Source of the DNA: Micromonospora costi
GTDB lineage: Bacteria; Actinomycetota; Actinomycetes; Mycobacteriales; Micromonosporaceae
NCBI RefSeq assembly: GCF_003626655.1
Contig: NZ_RBAN01000001.1
Location: 310,001-374,000 of the forward strand
Direction: 5' to 3'
Length of the DNA: 64,000 nt
Shown: positions 26,124 to 38,110 of the stretch, piece after piece
Position numbering within the stretch: position 1 is the first letter of the stretch
Layout: each line of letters begins with the position of its first letter
Notes under the pieces: generated by a model
Told to the model about the DNA's origin: nothing
The model's database searches: none
The model's input: the letters and a program-made list of their open reading frames with translations, nothing else
Translations under genes and position numbers: made by a program

Positions 26124-27053
26124 ATGGACCGCACCCTGCTCGGGCTGGTGCTGCACCCGACGCGGGACGCCACCGACATCGTCGCGATCATCGTCGACTG
26201 GGCGGCCCGGCACGGCAAGGGCCTCGCCGTGCGCTGCGAGGATCGGCACCGCGTCCCCGCGAGCGTCGAGGCGATTCCCGAGGACGAGCTGGTGGAGCGC
26301 GTGAGCGCGTTGATCAGCATCGGCGGCGACGGCACGATGCTCGGCGCGCTCCGGTCGACGGTCGGCAACCCGAAGCCGGTGCTCGGCGTCCACCTGGGCC
26401 GGCTCGGGTTCCTGGTCGAGGTGGAGCCACCGGAACTGCCCGAGGCGCTGGACCGGCTGACCAGCAAGGACTTCACGGTCGAGGCGCACAGCTGCCTGGT
26501 CTGCGACGTCTGCGGCGACGACGTCGTCGCGTTCAACGACATCGCGCTCGTCCGCCAGCCCGGCCGCGGGTTCGCCGTCGCGACGCTCGCGGTGGACGGC
26601 CAGCGCTACGGCTACTACCGCTGCGACGCCGTGGTGGTGAGCACGCCGACCGGCTCGACGGCGTACAGTTACGCGGCCGGCGGGCCGCTGGTCTCCCCTG
26701 CCACCCAGGCCGTGGTCATCACGCCCTCGGCCCCGATGGCCGGCATCAGCCGTGCCGTGGTGCTCTCCCCCGAGGAGAAGATAAGGCTGGAGTTGACGCC
26801 CGACTCGGGGCCCGTGGCCGTGGAGGTGGATGGCCTGGTCTTCCGCGAGGCGTCCACCGAGGGGGCCGTCGACATCAGCGTCCGCCGCGATGCGGGGCTC
26901 GTAGTGCGCTTGGACCCGCGCCGCTACCAGGAACGCAACCAGCTCAAGCTCAGCCTCATGGACCTGCCGTTGCTACCCGATCAGCTGCGCGAACTGCTTC
27001 CCGACGGGCTCCGCGAGCAGCTGAACCGGCGCAAACTTCCGCCGCCTCGGTGA
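26124..27053 (+). CDS. nadK: NAD kinase
   Basis: 309-residue NAD/polyphosphate kinase making NADP from NAD. The nucleotide loop GGDGTML starts at residue 67 with the catalytic Asp69. The family block STPTGSTAYSYAAGGP follows near residue 173. ATG 26124 has GGTGGAGG just upstream. The protein is slightly variant: it has an RHRVPASVEAIPEDELVERV segment in place of the longer actinobacterial linker. A second, more canonical nadK may exist elsewhere in the genome; this is inference. It is not obviously tied to the polysaccharide locus, although CapF needs NADPH. Confidence 0.93.
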   Translation: MDRTLLGLVLHPTRDATDIVAIIVDWAARHGKGLAVRCEDRHRVPASVEAIPEDELVERVSALISIGGDGTMLGALRSTVGNPKPVLGVHLGRLGFLVEVEPPELPEALDRLTSKDFTVEAHSCLVCDVCGDDVVAFNDIALVRQPGRGFAVATLAVDGQRYGYYRCDAVVVSTPTGSTAYSYAAGGPLVSPATQAVVITPSAPMAGISRAVVLSPEEKIRLELTPDSGPVAVEVDGLVFREASTEGAVDISVRRDAGLVVRLDPRRYQERNQLKLSLMDLPLLPDQLRELLPDGLREQLNRRKLPPPR

Positions 27054-27068
27054 GTGTCGCCCCAACCA

Positions 27069-27608
27069 TCAAGACGTTGGAATCCCGTAGATTCGCTTGA
27101 TCGCCTCGGCCTTGGCCTGCGCCGGCAGATGACCGACCCGCAATGACTTCGCTTGGAGTCGGGCAAGGTACTCCTCGGTGGTACGGATCGGCCGGGCAGG
27201 CACGCCCACTGCCACGGTGTTGTCGGGCACGTCGGCGGTGACGACGGCCCCCGCGCCGATCACACACCGGTTGCCGATCGACACCCCCGGCAGGATGAGC
27301 GACCGCATCCCAATGTAGACATCGTTTCCCACCGTGATTGGGGCGGTCCACTCCAAGTCAGGGTGCTCCTTCCGCAGTATCAGGGTCCCGCCGTCGTGGG
27401 TGACGAACTGCACGCCAGCCGTGATGTGCACGTTGTCCCCGAGGGTGATGAGCCAAGGTTCGGAACCGAACATTCCCAGGCTCATGCCGTAGAACGTGAC
27501 CCGCCCTGTCATGTTGACGCCGACCATGCGGGCGTATGCCTGGGGATCGCGCGCGGCGACCCATCGCCCCCAAATTGATCTAGCGGCGGACCGGAAAGGC
27601 CCGGACAC
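27069..27608 (-). CDS. left-handed beta-helix acyltransferase (hexapeptide repeat)
   Basis: 179 residues of the LbH acetyltransferase superfamily, resembling WcaF/NodL-type O-acetyltransferases. Hexapeptide repeats run from about residue 52 (ITLGDNVHITAGVQFVTHDG) through ITVGNDVYIGMRSLILPGV and IGNRCVIGAGAVVTADV, ending PDNTVAVGVPARPIR. The His in VTHDGG is the likely catalytic base. GTG 27608 has GGGGGTGAG upstream. It lies downstream of the polysaccharide genes and probably O- or N-acetylates a surface sugar, but its target is not shown by sequence. Base composition is a little lower in GC than neighbours. Confidence 0.85.
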   Translation of the reverse strand: MSGPFRSAARSIWGRWVAARDPQAYARMVGVNMTGRVTFYGMSLGMFGSEPWLITLGDNVHITAGVQFVTHDGGTLILRKEHPDLEWTAPITVGNDVYIGMRSLILPGVSIGNRCVIGAGAVVTADVPDNTVAVGVPARPIRTTEEYLARLQAKSLRVGHLPAQAKAEAIKRIYGIPTS

Positions 27609-27685
27609 GGCTCACCCCCGACGACAAGCTCAATGCAAACATCAGGCGTAACGACGGTGGAACCGCCGAGTGACGGAGGAGTCCG

Positions 27686-29329
<1,644 letters not shown>

Positions 29330-29408
29330 TGCGGCAACCTCCTCGCGGTTGGGGCGGACGCTGGTTCCTTCCCGGTGGGGAGGCCGTCCATGCGTACGGC
29401 GGCCGGCG

Positions 29409-30641
29409 TCACGGCTCGACCCGCTGGCCCTTGCCGATCACCACGACCCCGTTGTCGGAGACAACATAGCGTTGCCGGTCCTTCTCCAGGTCCACACCGA
29501 TCTCGGCACCCTCGGGCACGTAGACGTTCTTGTCGAGGATGGCCCGCCGGACCACGGCGTGCCGGCCGATCTCCACGCCCTCCATGAGCACCGCCCCGTC
29601 CACGTGCGCCCACGAGTGCACCTTGACCTTCGGCGACACGACCGAGTTCTCGACGAGCGAGCCGGAGATCACCGCGCCGGGCGAGACCATCGAGCCGACG
29701 GCCCGGCCGACCCGTTCGCCCCACTGGTGGACGAACTTCGCGGGCGGGTACGGCGGCTGCTCGGTGTAGATGGGCCAGTCGAAGTTGTAGAGGTTGAACA
29801 CCGGGTGCACGTTGATCAGATCCATGTGCGCGTCGTAGAACGAGTCGAGCGTCCCGACGTCGCGCCAGTAGCCGCGGTCGCGGTCGGTGCTCCCGGGCAC
29901 CTCGTTGTCCTTGAAGTCGTAGACGTTGGCCTCACCGCGCTCGACCAGCATGGGGATGATGCTGCCGCCCATGTCGTGCTTGCTGGTCTTGTCCTCCGCG
30001 TCGCGTTCCACCGCCTCGCAGAGCGCCTTGGTGGTGAAGACGTAGTTGCCCATGGAGGCGTAGATCTGGTCGGGGGCGTCGGGCAGGCCGACGGCGTCGG
30101 TGGGCTTCTCGCGGAACGCCCGGATCCGCCGGCCGTCCTCGCCGACCTCGATGACGCCGAACTGGTCGGCCGTCGACAGCGGCTGCCGGATGCCGGCGAC
30201 GGTGACGCCGGCGCCGGAGGCGATGTGGTCCTCGACCATCTGCCGGGGGTCCATCCGGTAGATGTGGTCGGCGCCGAAGACGATCACGTGGTCGGGTTGC
30301 TCGTCGTTGATCAGGTTGAAGCTCTGGTAGATGGCGTCGGCCGAGCCGGCGAACCACCACGGGCCCCGGCGCTGCTGCGCGGGCACCGGGGTGACGTAGT
30401 TGCCGAGCAGCGTGGACATCCGCCAGGTCTTGGTGATGTGCCGGTCCAGCGAGTGGGACTTGTACTGGGTCAGCACCACGATCTTGAGGTAGCCGGCGTT
30501 GGCCAGGTTGGAGAGGACGAAATCGACCATGCGGTACATCCCGCCGAACGGGACGGCCGGCTTGGCCCGGTCCGCGGTCAGCGGCATCAGGCGCTTGCCC
30601 TCTCCGCCGGCCAGGACGATCGCGAGCACCTTGGCAGCCAT
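29409..30641 (-). CDS. glgC: glucose-1-phosphate adenylyltransferase
   Basis: 410-residue ADP-glucose pyrophosphorylase. Nucleotidyl loop [13 protein letters not shown] lies near residues 11-23, then KPAVPFGG, the catalytic [10 protein letters not shown] segment, and a C-terminal beta-helix domain ([17 protein letters not shown]). It makes ADP-glucose for GlgM/GlgA, divergently encoded 70 bp away. ATG 30641 is 6 nt after a TAGCGT box, so a leaderless message is likely. Allosteric control by glycolytic intermediates is known for the family but cannot be read here. Confidence 0.97.
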   Translation of the reverse strand: MAAKVLAIVLAGGEGKRLMPLTADRAKPAVPFGGMYRMVDFVLSNLANAGYLKIVVLTQYKSHSLDRHITKTWRMSTLLGNYVTPVPAQQRRGPWWFAGSADAIYQSFNLINDEQPDHVIVFGADHIYRMDPRQMVEDHIASGAGVTVAGIRQPLSTADQFGVIEVGEDGRRIRAFREKPTDAVGLPDAPDQIYASMGNYVFTTKALCEAVERDAEDKTSKHDMGGSIIPMLVERGEANVYDFKDNEVPGSTDRDRGYWRDVGTLDSFYDAHMDLINVHPVFNLYNFDWPIYTEQPPYPPAKFVHQWGERVGRAVGSMVSPGAVISGSLVENSVVSPKVKVHSWAHVDGAVLMEGVEIGRHAVVRRAILDKNVYVPEGAEIGVDLEKDRQRYVVSDNGVVVIGKGQRVEP

Positions 30642-30647
30642 GGTCCG

Positions 30648-30653
30648 ACGCTA
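30648..30653 (-). promoter_or_regulatory. leaderless -10 box for glgC
   Basis: TAGCGT on the minus strand, then 6 nt, then ATG 30641. No ribosome-binding site between. Confidence 0.55.
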
Positions 30654-30699
30654 ACCACCCGCGTCCGACTTCACCACTCGTACGGTCGGACTTCTGCAC

Positions 30700-30705
30700 T
30701 AGGGT
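30700..30705 (+). promoter_or_regulatory. leaderless -10 box for glgM
   Basis: TAGGGT followed by 6 nt and ATG 30712. Back to back with the glgC box, giving a compact divergent leaderless promoter pair. Confidence 0.55.
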
Positions 30706-30711
30706 GCGCTC

Positions 30712-31932
30712 ATGACCGACTCCTCCCCGGCCACCGGCCAGCTGCGCGTCGATCTGCTCACCCGGGAGTACCCTCCCGAGGTCTACGGCGGGGCGGGCGT
30801 GCACGTCGAGTACCTGGCCCGGGAGCTGCGCCGGCTGGCCGACGTGCGCGTGCACTGCTTCGGTCTGCCGCGCACCGAGCCGGGCGTGACCGCGTACGCC
30901 GATCCGCCGGGGCTGACCGGCGCGAACGCCGCGCTGCGCACGATGGGCGTGGACCTGGAGATGGCCGCGGGGTGCGCCGGGACGGACGTCGTGCACAGCC
31001 ACACCTGGTACGCCAACCTGGCCGGGCACACCGCGAAGCTGCTCTACGGGGTGCCGCACGTCGTCACGGCGCACAGCCTGGAGCCGCTGCGGCCGTGGAA
31101 GGCCGAGCAGCTCGGCGGAGGCTACGCGCTCTCCTCGTGGTGCGAGCGCACGGCCGTGGAGGCGGCGGACGCGGTCATCGCGGTCAGCGAGGGGATGAAG
31201 CGGGACGTGCTGACCGCCTACCCGTCGGTGGACCCGGACCGGGTGCGGGTGGTCTACAACGGCATCGACACCGCGCAGTACGCGCCCGACCGGGGGACGG
31301 ACGTGCTGGCCCGGCTCGGTGTCGACCCGGCGCTGCCCAGCGTGGTCTACGTCGGCCGGGTCACCCGCCAGAAGGGCCTGCCCTACCTGCTGCGCGCGGC
31401 GCGGGAGCTGCCGGCGGACACCCAGCTGGTGCTGCTCGCGGGGGCGCCGGACACGGCGGACATCGCGGCCGAGGTGGAGGGTCTGGTCGCCGAGCTGCGG
31501 GCGAACCGCTCGGGTGTGGTGTGGGTGGCCGAGATGCTGCCCAAGCACGAGGTGATCCAGGTGCTCACCCACGCCACGCTGTTCGTCTGCCCGTCGGTCT
31601 ACGAGCCGATGGGCATCGTCAACCTGGAGGCGATGGCCTGCGAGACGGCAGTGGTGGCCACCGCGACGGGCGGCATCCCGGAGGTGGTGGCCGACGGCGA
31701 GACGGGCCTGCTGGTCCCCATCGAGCAGGCCACCGACGGCTCGGGTCGACCGCTGGATCCGCGGCGGTTCGTGGCCGACCTGGCGGCGCGGATGAACGAG
31801 CTGCTGGCCGACCCGCAACGCGTGGCGGCGTTCGGGCAGGCGGGCCGGCGTCGGGCGGTCGAGCACTTCTCCTGGGACGCCATCGCCGCGCGGACGCTGG
31901 AGGTCTACCGGTCGGTGGGCGCCGCCGGGTGA
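30712..31932 (+). CDS. glgM: GT4 glycogen synthase / maltose-1-phosphate synthase (GlgM-like)
   Basis: 406-residue retaining GT-B enzyme. The donor loop is EYPPEVYGGAGVHVEYLARE near residues 18-37, then HSHTWYANLAG, VGRVTRQKGLPYLL, and the E-x7-E motif in SVYEPMGIVNLEAMACE. It resembles the actinobacterial protein next to glgC (Rv1212c-type), which joins ADP-glucose to glucose-1-phosphate to make alpha-maltose-1-phosphate and can also act as glycogen synthase. GlgE encoded nearby would use that product, which supports the GlgM reading. It ends 4 nt from the convergent vapC stop. Confidence 0.92.
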   Translation: MTDSSPATGQLRVDLLTREYPPEVYGGAGVHVEYLARELRRLADVRVHCFGLPRTEPGVTAYADPPGLTGANAALRTMGVDLEMAAGCAGTDVVHSHTWYANLAGHTAKLLYGVPHVVTAHSLEPLRPWKAEQLGGGYALSSWCERTAVEAADAVIAVSEGMKRDVLTAYPSVDPDRVRVVYNGIDTAQYAPDRGTDVLARLGVDPALPSVVYVGRVTRQKGLPYLLRAARELPADTQLVLLAGAPDTADIAAEVEGLVAELRANRSGVVWVAEMLPKHEVIQVLTHATLFVCPSVYEPMGIVNLEAMACETAVVATATGGIPEVVADGETGLLVPIEQATDGSGRPLDPRRFVADLAARMNELLADPQRVAAFGQAGRRRAVEHFSWDAIAARTLEVYRSVGAAG

Positions 31933-31936
31933 GTGG

Positions 31937-32392
31937 CTACCGGTCGGGCGAGATCAGCTCGAGTGTGGGGAAGTACGCGCGGTAGCGGCCGTCGTCGCGG
32001 GTCAACAGCCGGTATCGGCACACCGCGGCGTGCGCTCCGATGTAGAAGTCCGCCAGCGGCGAACGCTTCGTCCCGCCCCGGGCCCGATACATCGCGTACG
32101 CCTTGCCGGCCAGGAACCCCGCCGGGTACGGCAACTCCTCGCGGAGGAAGTCCGCCGCGGGTAACGCGTCGTCGAGCTCCTCGATGCTGGCGAAACGGAC
32201 AGACACCTCGGCGTACACGATCGGGTTGACGACGAGTGCACCGTCGTCCCGGGCGGCGGCGAGGGCGTCGCCCGACCACCCGGCCCATTGCGGGTCCTCG
32301 GTGAAGATGTCCAGCAGGACATTGGTGTCGACCAGGGTGGTCGCGGTGTCGGCGGGCCTGGTGGGAACGGATCGCAGGCGCTCACTCGCCAC
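31937..32392 (-). CDS. vapC: PIN-domain toxin (VapC-like ribonuclease)
   Basis: 151-residue PIN-domain RNase. Acidic metal-binding residues are seen in LVDTNVLLDIF (near residue 21), NPIVYAEVS (Glu), and the C-terminal LADFYIGAHA plus LLTRDDGRYR. The first 17 residues form a polar extension not needed for the fold. GTG 32392 overlaps the antitoxin stop by 11 nt, the usual antitoxin-toxin coupling. The toxin should cleave tRNA or other RNA when the antitoxin is lost. The pair sits between glgM and glgE, interrupting the alpha-glucan genes. Confidence 0.9.
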   Translation of the reverse strand: MASERLRSVPTRPADTATTLVDTNVLLDIFTEDPQWAGWSGDALAAARDDGALVVNPIVYAEVSVRFASIEELDDALPAADFLREELPYPAGFLAGKAYAMYRARGGTKRSPLADFYIGAHAAVCRYRLLTRDDGRYRAYFPTLELISPDR

Positions 32393-32621
32393 GCAGCAGC
32401 TCCATCAGCTCGTCGGTGGACATGCCCTCGGTCTGCTTCGCGGCGCCGCGACCGCGCATGTGCCGTACCAGGCGCTGCCCTCTGCTCTCGGCGTCCGCGA
32501 CCCGGACGATGCGCAGCGCGCCACCCTCCTCCACGACGTCGACCTCGTCACCCTCGTGCAACCCGTGGCGCGCCCGCAAGGCCGCCGGGATGGTGACCTG
32601 CCCCTTGCTGTTCAGCTTCAC
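32382..32621 (-). CDS. vapB: AbrB/SpoVT-type antitoxin (VapB-like)
   Basis: 79 residues with an N-terminal swapped-hairpin AbrB DNA-binding domain: KLNSKGQVTIPAALRARHGL then GDEVDVVEEGGALRIV. The C-terminal 30 residues (EGMSTDELMELLRGE) are the acidic toxin-binding tail. GTG 32621 has TAGGGGG upstream. It should bind and repress its own promoter through the palindrome at 32636-32655 and neutralise the PIN toxin encoded just downstream with an overlapping start. Confidence 0.92.
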   Translation of the reverse strand: MKLNSKGQVTIPAALRARHGLHEGDEVDVVEEGGALRIVRVADAESRGQRLVRHMRGRGAAKQTEGMSTDELMELLRGE

Positions 32622-32635
32622 GGCAACCCCCTATT

Positions 32636-32655
32636 ACGTATCACCCATGATACGT
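32636..32655. promoter_or_regulatory. vapBC operator palindrome
   Basis: Perfect inverted repeat ACGTATCA-CCCA-TGATACGT, 8-bp arms and a 4-nt spacer, ending 15 bp before the antitoxin start. It is far more AT-rich than the surroundings, and on the minus strand it includes TATCAT, a possible -10 box. The arrangement fits autorepression by VapB/VapBC. Confidence 0.75.
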
Positions 32656-32709
32656 GTCAGGTGGGGTCCGGCATCACCGTTGTCCTGAGCGCGAAGCGAT
32701 CACAGGCAG

Positions 32710-32715
32710 TAGGTT
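32710..32715 (+). promoter_or_regulatory. leaderless -10 box for glgE
   Basis: TAGGTT followed by 6 nt and GTG 32722; no ribosome-binding site. It lies 55 bp from the vapBC operator. Confidence 0.5.
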
Positions 32716-32721
32716 GGCGGG

Positions 32722-34808
32722 GTGACTGGACGGTTCCCGATCGAAGACGTCTCCCCCGTCGTCTCGTGCGGTCGCTATCCGGCCAAGGCGGTGGTCGGCG
32801 AGGTCGTGCCGGTGGCGGCCCGGGCCTACCGCGAGGGCCACGACGCGCTGGGCTGCGGCGTGGTGTGGCGGGGCCCGGACGGCGCCCCGCGACCGTTCAC
32901 CCGGATGCGCCCCGGCGAGCCGGGCCAGGACCGGTGGCACGCCACGATCCGGCCCGACGCGGTCGGCATGTGGACGTTCCACGTCGAGGCGTTCGCCGAC
33001 CCGTACCTCACCTGGCAGAACGCGGTGACGAAGAAGGTCGCGGCCGGGCAGGGGCCGGCGGAGCTGGCCAACGACCTCGCCGAGGGCGCCCGGGTGCTGG
33101 ACGCCGCCGCGCCGTTGGTGCCGGCAGGGCAGCGGGAGCGGGTGGTCGCGGCCGCCGCGGCGCTGCGCGACGGCGACCGGCCGTTGTCGCAGCGGGTCGC
33201 GCCGGCGCTTGAGCTTGCCGACCTGCTCTGGGACCACCCGGTGCGGGAGCTGGTCACCGTGGGCGAGGAGCACCGGCTCTGGGTGGACCGGGAGCGGGCG
33301 TTGTTCTCCGCCTGGTACGAGTTCTTCCCCCGCTCCGAGGGCGCCGTCCCGGCCACCGTCGACGCACCGGCCCGCTCCGGCACGTTCGCCAGCGCCACGG
33401 AACGGCTGCCCGGGGTCGCGGCCATGGGCTTCGACGTGCTCTACCTGCCGCCGATCCACCCCATCGGCCGGGTCAACCGCAAGGGCCGCAACAACGCCCT
33501 CACCGCGGGGCCGGACGACGTGGGCTCGCCGTGGGCGATCGGCGCCGCGGAGGGCGGCCACGACGCCATCCACCCCGACCTGGGTACGCCGGAGGACTTC
33601 CGCGACTTCGTGGCCGCCGCCGCCGAGCGGGGCCTGGAGGTGGCGATGGACCTCGCGTTGCAGTGCGCGCCCGACCACCCGTGGGTGCGCGAGCACCCGG
33701 AGTGGTTCACGACCCGGGCCGACGGCACCATCGCGTACGCGGAGAACCCGCCGAAGAAGTACCAGGACATCTACCCGCTGAACTTCGACAACGACCCGGA
33801 GGGCATCCGGGCGGAGATCCTGCGGGTGGTGCTGCACTGGGTCGGCGAGGGTGTGCGCATCTTCCGCGTCGACAACCCGCACACCAAGCCGTTCGACTTC
33901 TGGCACTGGCTGATCGGGGAGGTCAAGAAGGTCGACCCGGACGTGCTGTTCCTCGCCGAGGCGTTCACCCGGCCGGCGATCATGCACGGTCTCGGCAAGA
34001 TCGGCTTCACCCAGTCGTACACGTACTTCACCTGGCGCACCTCGGCCGCGGAGATGCGGGAGTACTGCGCGGAGCTGGTCGCCGCGGCCGACTACATGCG
34101 ACCGAACTTCTGGCCGAACACGCCGGACATCCTGCACGAGACGCTCCAGCACGGCGGCCCGCCGATGTTCAAGATCCGGGCGGTGCTGGCGGCGTTGCTC
34201 TCGCCCTCCTGGGGCATGTACGCCGGCTACGAGCTGTTCGAGCACGTGGCCCGCCCCGGCGCCGAGGAGTACCTGGACAACGAGAAGTACGAGCTGCGCC
34301 CCCGGGACTGGGCCGACGCCGAGGCGCGGGGCCGTTCGCTGGCGCCCTTCGTGGCCACCCTCAACCGGGTACGCCGGGAGAACCCGGCCCTGCGCCGGCT
34401 GCGGAACCTGCGCTTCCACGACATCGACAACCCGGCGCTGCTCTGCTGGTCCAAACACGACCCGGACACCGGCAACACGGTGATCGTGGTCTGCTCGTTC
34501 GACCCGCGCGAGGTGCAGTGGGGCAACACCACGCTGGACATGCCGGCGCTCGGCCTGGACTGGCACGACCGGTTCACCGTGCACGACGAGCTGACCGGCA
34601 CCAGCTACGACTGGGGGCAGCGCAACGCCGTGCGGCTCGACCCGTACCTGCAACCCGCGCACGTGCTGACCGTGCGCCGTCCGGTCCCGCCCGCCGAGGC
34701 GCCGCCCGCGGCCCCGACCGGCCCGGCGGACCTCACCGTCGAGGCCGTCCCCGACGACCTCTCCGGCGGCACCGCCCCCACCACCCCCGCCGAGAAGGAC
34801 GACGCCCG

Positions 34809-34821
<13 letters not shown>
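32722..34821 (+). CDS. glgE: maltosyltransferase GlgE (GH13_3)
   Basis: 699-residue alpha-1,4-glucan:maltose-1-phosphate maltosyltransferase. It adds maltosyl units from maltose-1-phosphate to alpha-glucans. The order is N-terminal beta-sandwich and helical insert, catalytic barrel with [18 protein letters not shown], nucleophile D384 in [10 protein letters not shown], acid/base E413 in [10 protein letters not shown], and a C-terminal beta domain. These positions are 10 lower than in the studied Streptomyces enzyme, an offset kept for both residues. After the last domain there is a Pro/Ala-rich acidic tail of about 45 residues, probably disordered, that overlaps glgB by 13 nt. Confidence 0.97.
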
Positions 34822-36911
<2,090 letters not shown>

Positions 36912-36942
36912 GCGGTAGCCGTCCGGGACCCGGTCGTGCCGC

Positions 36943-37983
36943 TCAGACCAGGCCGGCGTCGCGCAGCAGCTGCCACAGCCCGGCGCCGTCGGGCGCCGAC
37001 AGCCACTTCTGCCCCACCGGCCCCGCCATCGGGCGCCCGGCCGGTGCGGGCAGGCTGCCGGCGAGCACCGACTGCGTCGGAGAGAGCCGGCGGATGGCCA
37101 CCCCGGCCACGTTGTCCGGGTGGGCGGCCGCGAACTCGCGGTAGATCTCCTGGTCGTGCTGCCCGTCGTCGCCGACCAGCAGCCACTGCACCTCGGGGAA
37201 CTCCCGGGCGAGCCGGGCCAGGGTGGCCCGTTTGTGCTCCTGGCCGCTGCGGAACCACCGGTCGGCCGTCGGCCCCCAGTCGGTGAGCAGCAGCGGGCCG
37301 GCCGGGTAGAGGTGCCGGGACAGGAACCGGGTGAGCGTCGGCGCCACGTTCCACGCGCCCGTCGACAGGTAGAACACGGGCGCGCCCGGGTGCGCGGTGA
37401 CCAGGCGCTCGTAGAGCACCGCCATGCCGGGCACCGCGGCCCGGGCGTGCTCGTCGAGGACGAACGTGTTCCACGCGGCGAGCAGCGGCCGGGGCAGCGC
37501 GGTCACCATGACCGTGTCGTCGATGTCGGAGAGGATGCCGAACCGGACGGCCGGGTCGAGGACACGCACGGGCGCCTCGACCGGCTCGGCGTCCGGCACG
37601 CTGAGTCGTACCGAGCCCCAGCCGGGCGGCAGGTCCGCCTCGACCACCGTGTCGACGAAGCCGCTGCGGTCGGTCTGCGCCTCGTGCCGCACCCCGCCCG
37701 CCTCGATGGTCACCGCGACGTGCTTGGCGGGCAGGGTGGTGAAGCTGCGCCACCCGCGGACCTTCTCCAGCCGCGCGCGCTGCCGGGTGTCCGGGCGGCC
37801 CAGCAGCACCCGGCACAGCACCCGCACCCAGCCGGGCGCGCCGTAGCCCGTGTAGGCCACGATGTTGATCCGCCACCCCGTGCGCCGCAGCCGGCGCTCG
37901 ACGAACTGGTGCACGGCGTCCTCGATCCGCGCCGCCCGGTGCAGGCGCGGTACGGCCAACTGGCCGGCGGGAGTCGGTGGCAC
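36943..37983 (-). CDS. App1-like phosphatase (DUF2183 family)
   Basis: 346 residues matching the App1/DUF2183 phosphatidate phosphatase catalytic domain. The HAD-type DxDxT motif reads LSDIDDTVM, followed by VFYLSTGAWN and the acidic VGDDGQHDQEIY motif. The N-terminal 150 residues form a beta-rich domain (VAYTGYGAPGWVRVL, then GWRSFTTLPAKHV) typical of bacterial members. No signal peptide is seen. GTG 37983 has CAGGGT 6 nt upstream, a weak leaderless-type box. In bacteria the substrate is not established; a phospholipid is the family inference. It is convergent with glgB. Confidence 0.85.
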   Translation of the reverse strand: MPPTPAGQLAVPRLHRAARIEDAVHQFVERRLRRTGWRINIVAYTGYGAPGWVRVLCRVLLGRPDTRQRARLEKVRGWRSFTTLPAKHVAVTIEAGGVRHEAQTDRSGFVDTVVEADLPPGWGSVRLSVPDAEPVEAPVRVLDPAVRFGILSDIDDTVMVTALPRPLLAAWNTFVLDEHARAAVPGMAVLYERLVTAHPGAPVFYLSTGAWNVAPTLTRFLSRHLYPAGPLLLTDWGPTADRWFRSGQEHKRATLARLAREFPEVQWLLVGDDGQHDQEIYREFAAAHPDNVAGVAIRRLSPTQSVLAGSLPAPAGRPMAGPVGQKWLSAPDGAGLWQLLRDAGLV

Positions 37984-38110
37984 GCTGCCACCCTGCCACA
38001 CGGGCGCGGTCGCGGCCACGCGAGGCGATCCGCGCCCGGCCGGTCTGCCCCGATCCACCGCGCCCACCCCCGCGATCGTGAAACACTCCGGACGGGACGA
38101 CGACGGGGGC

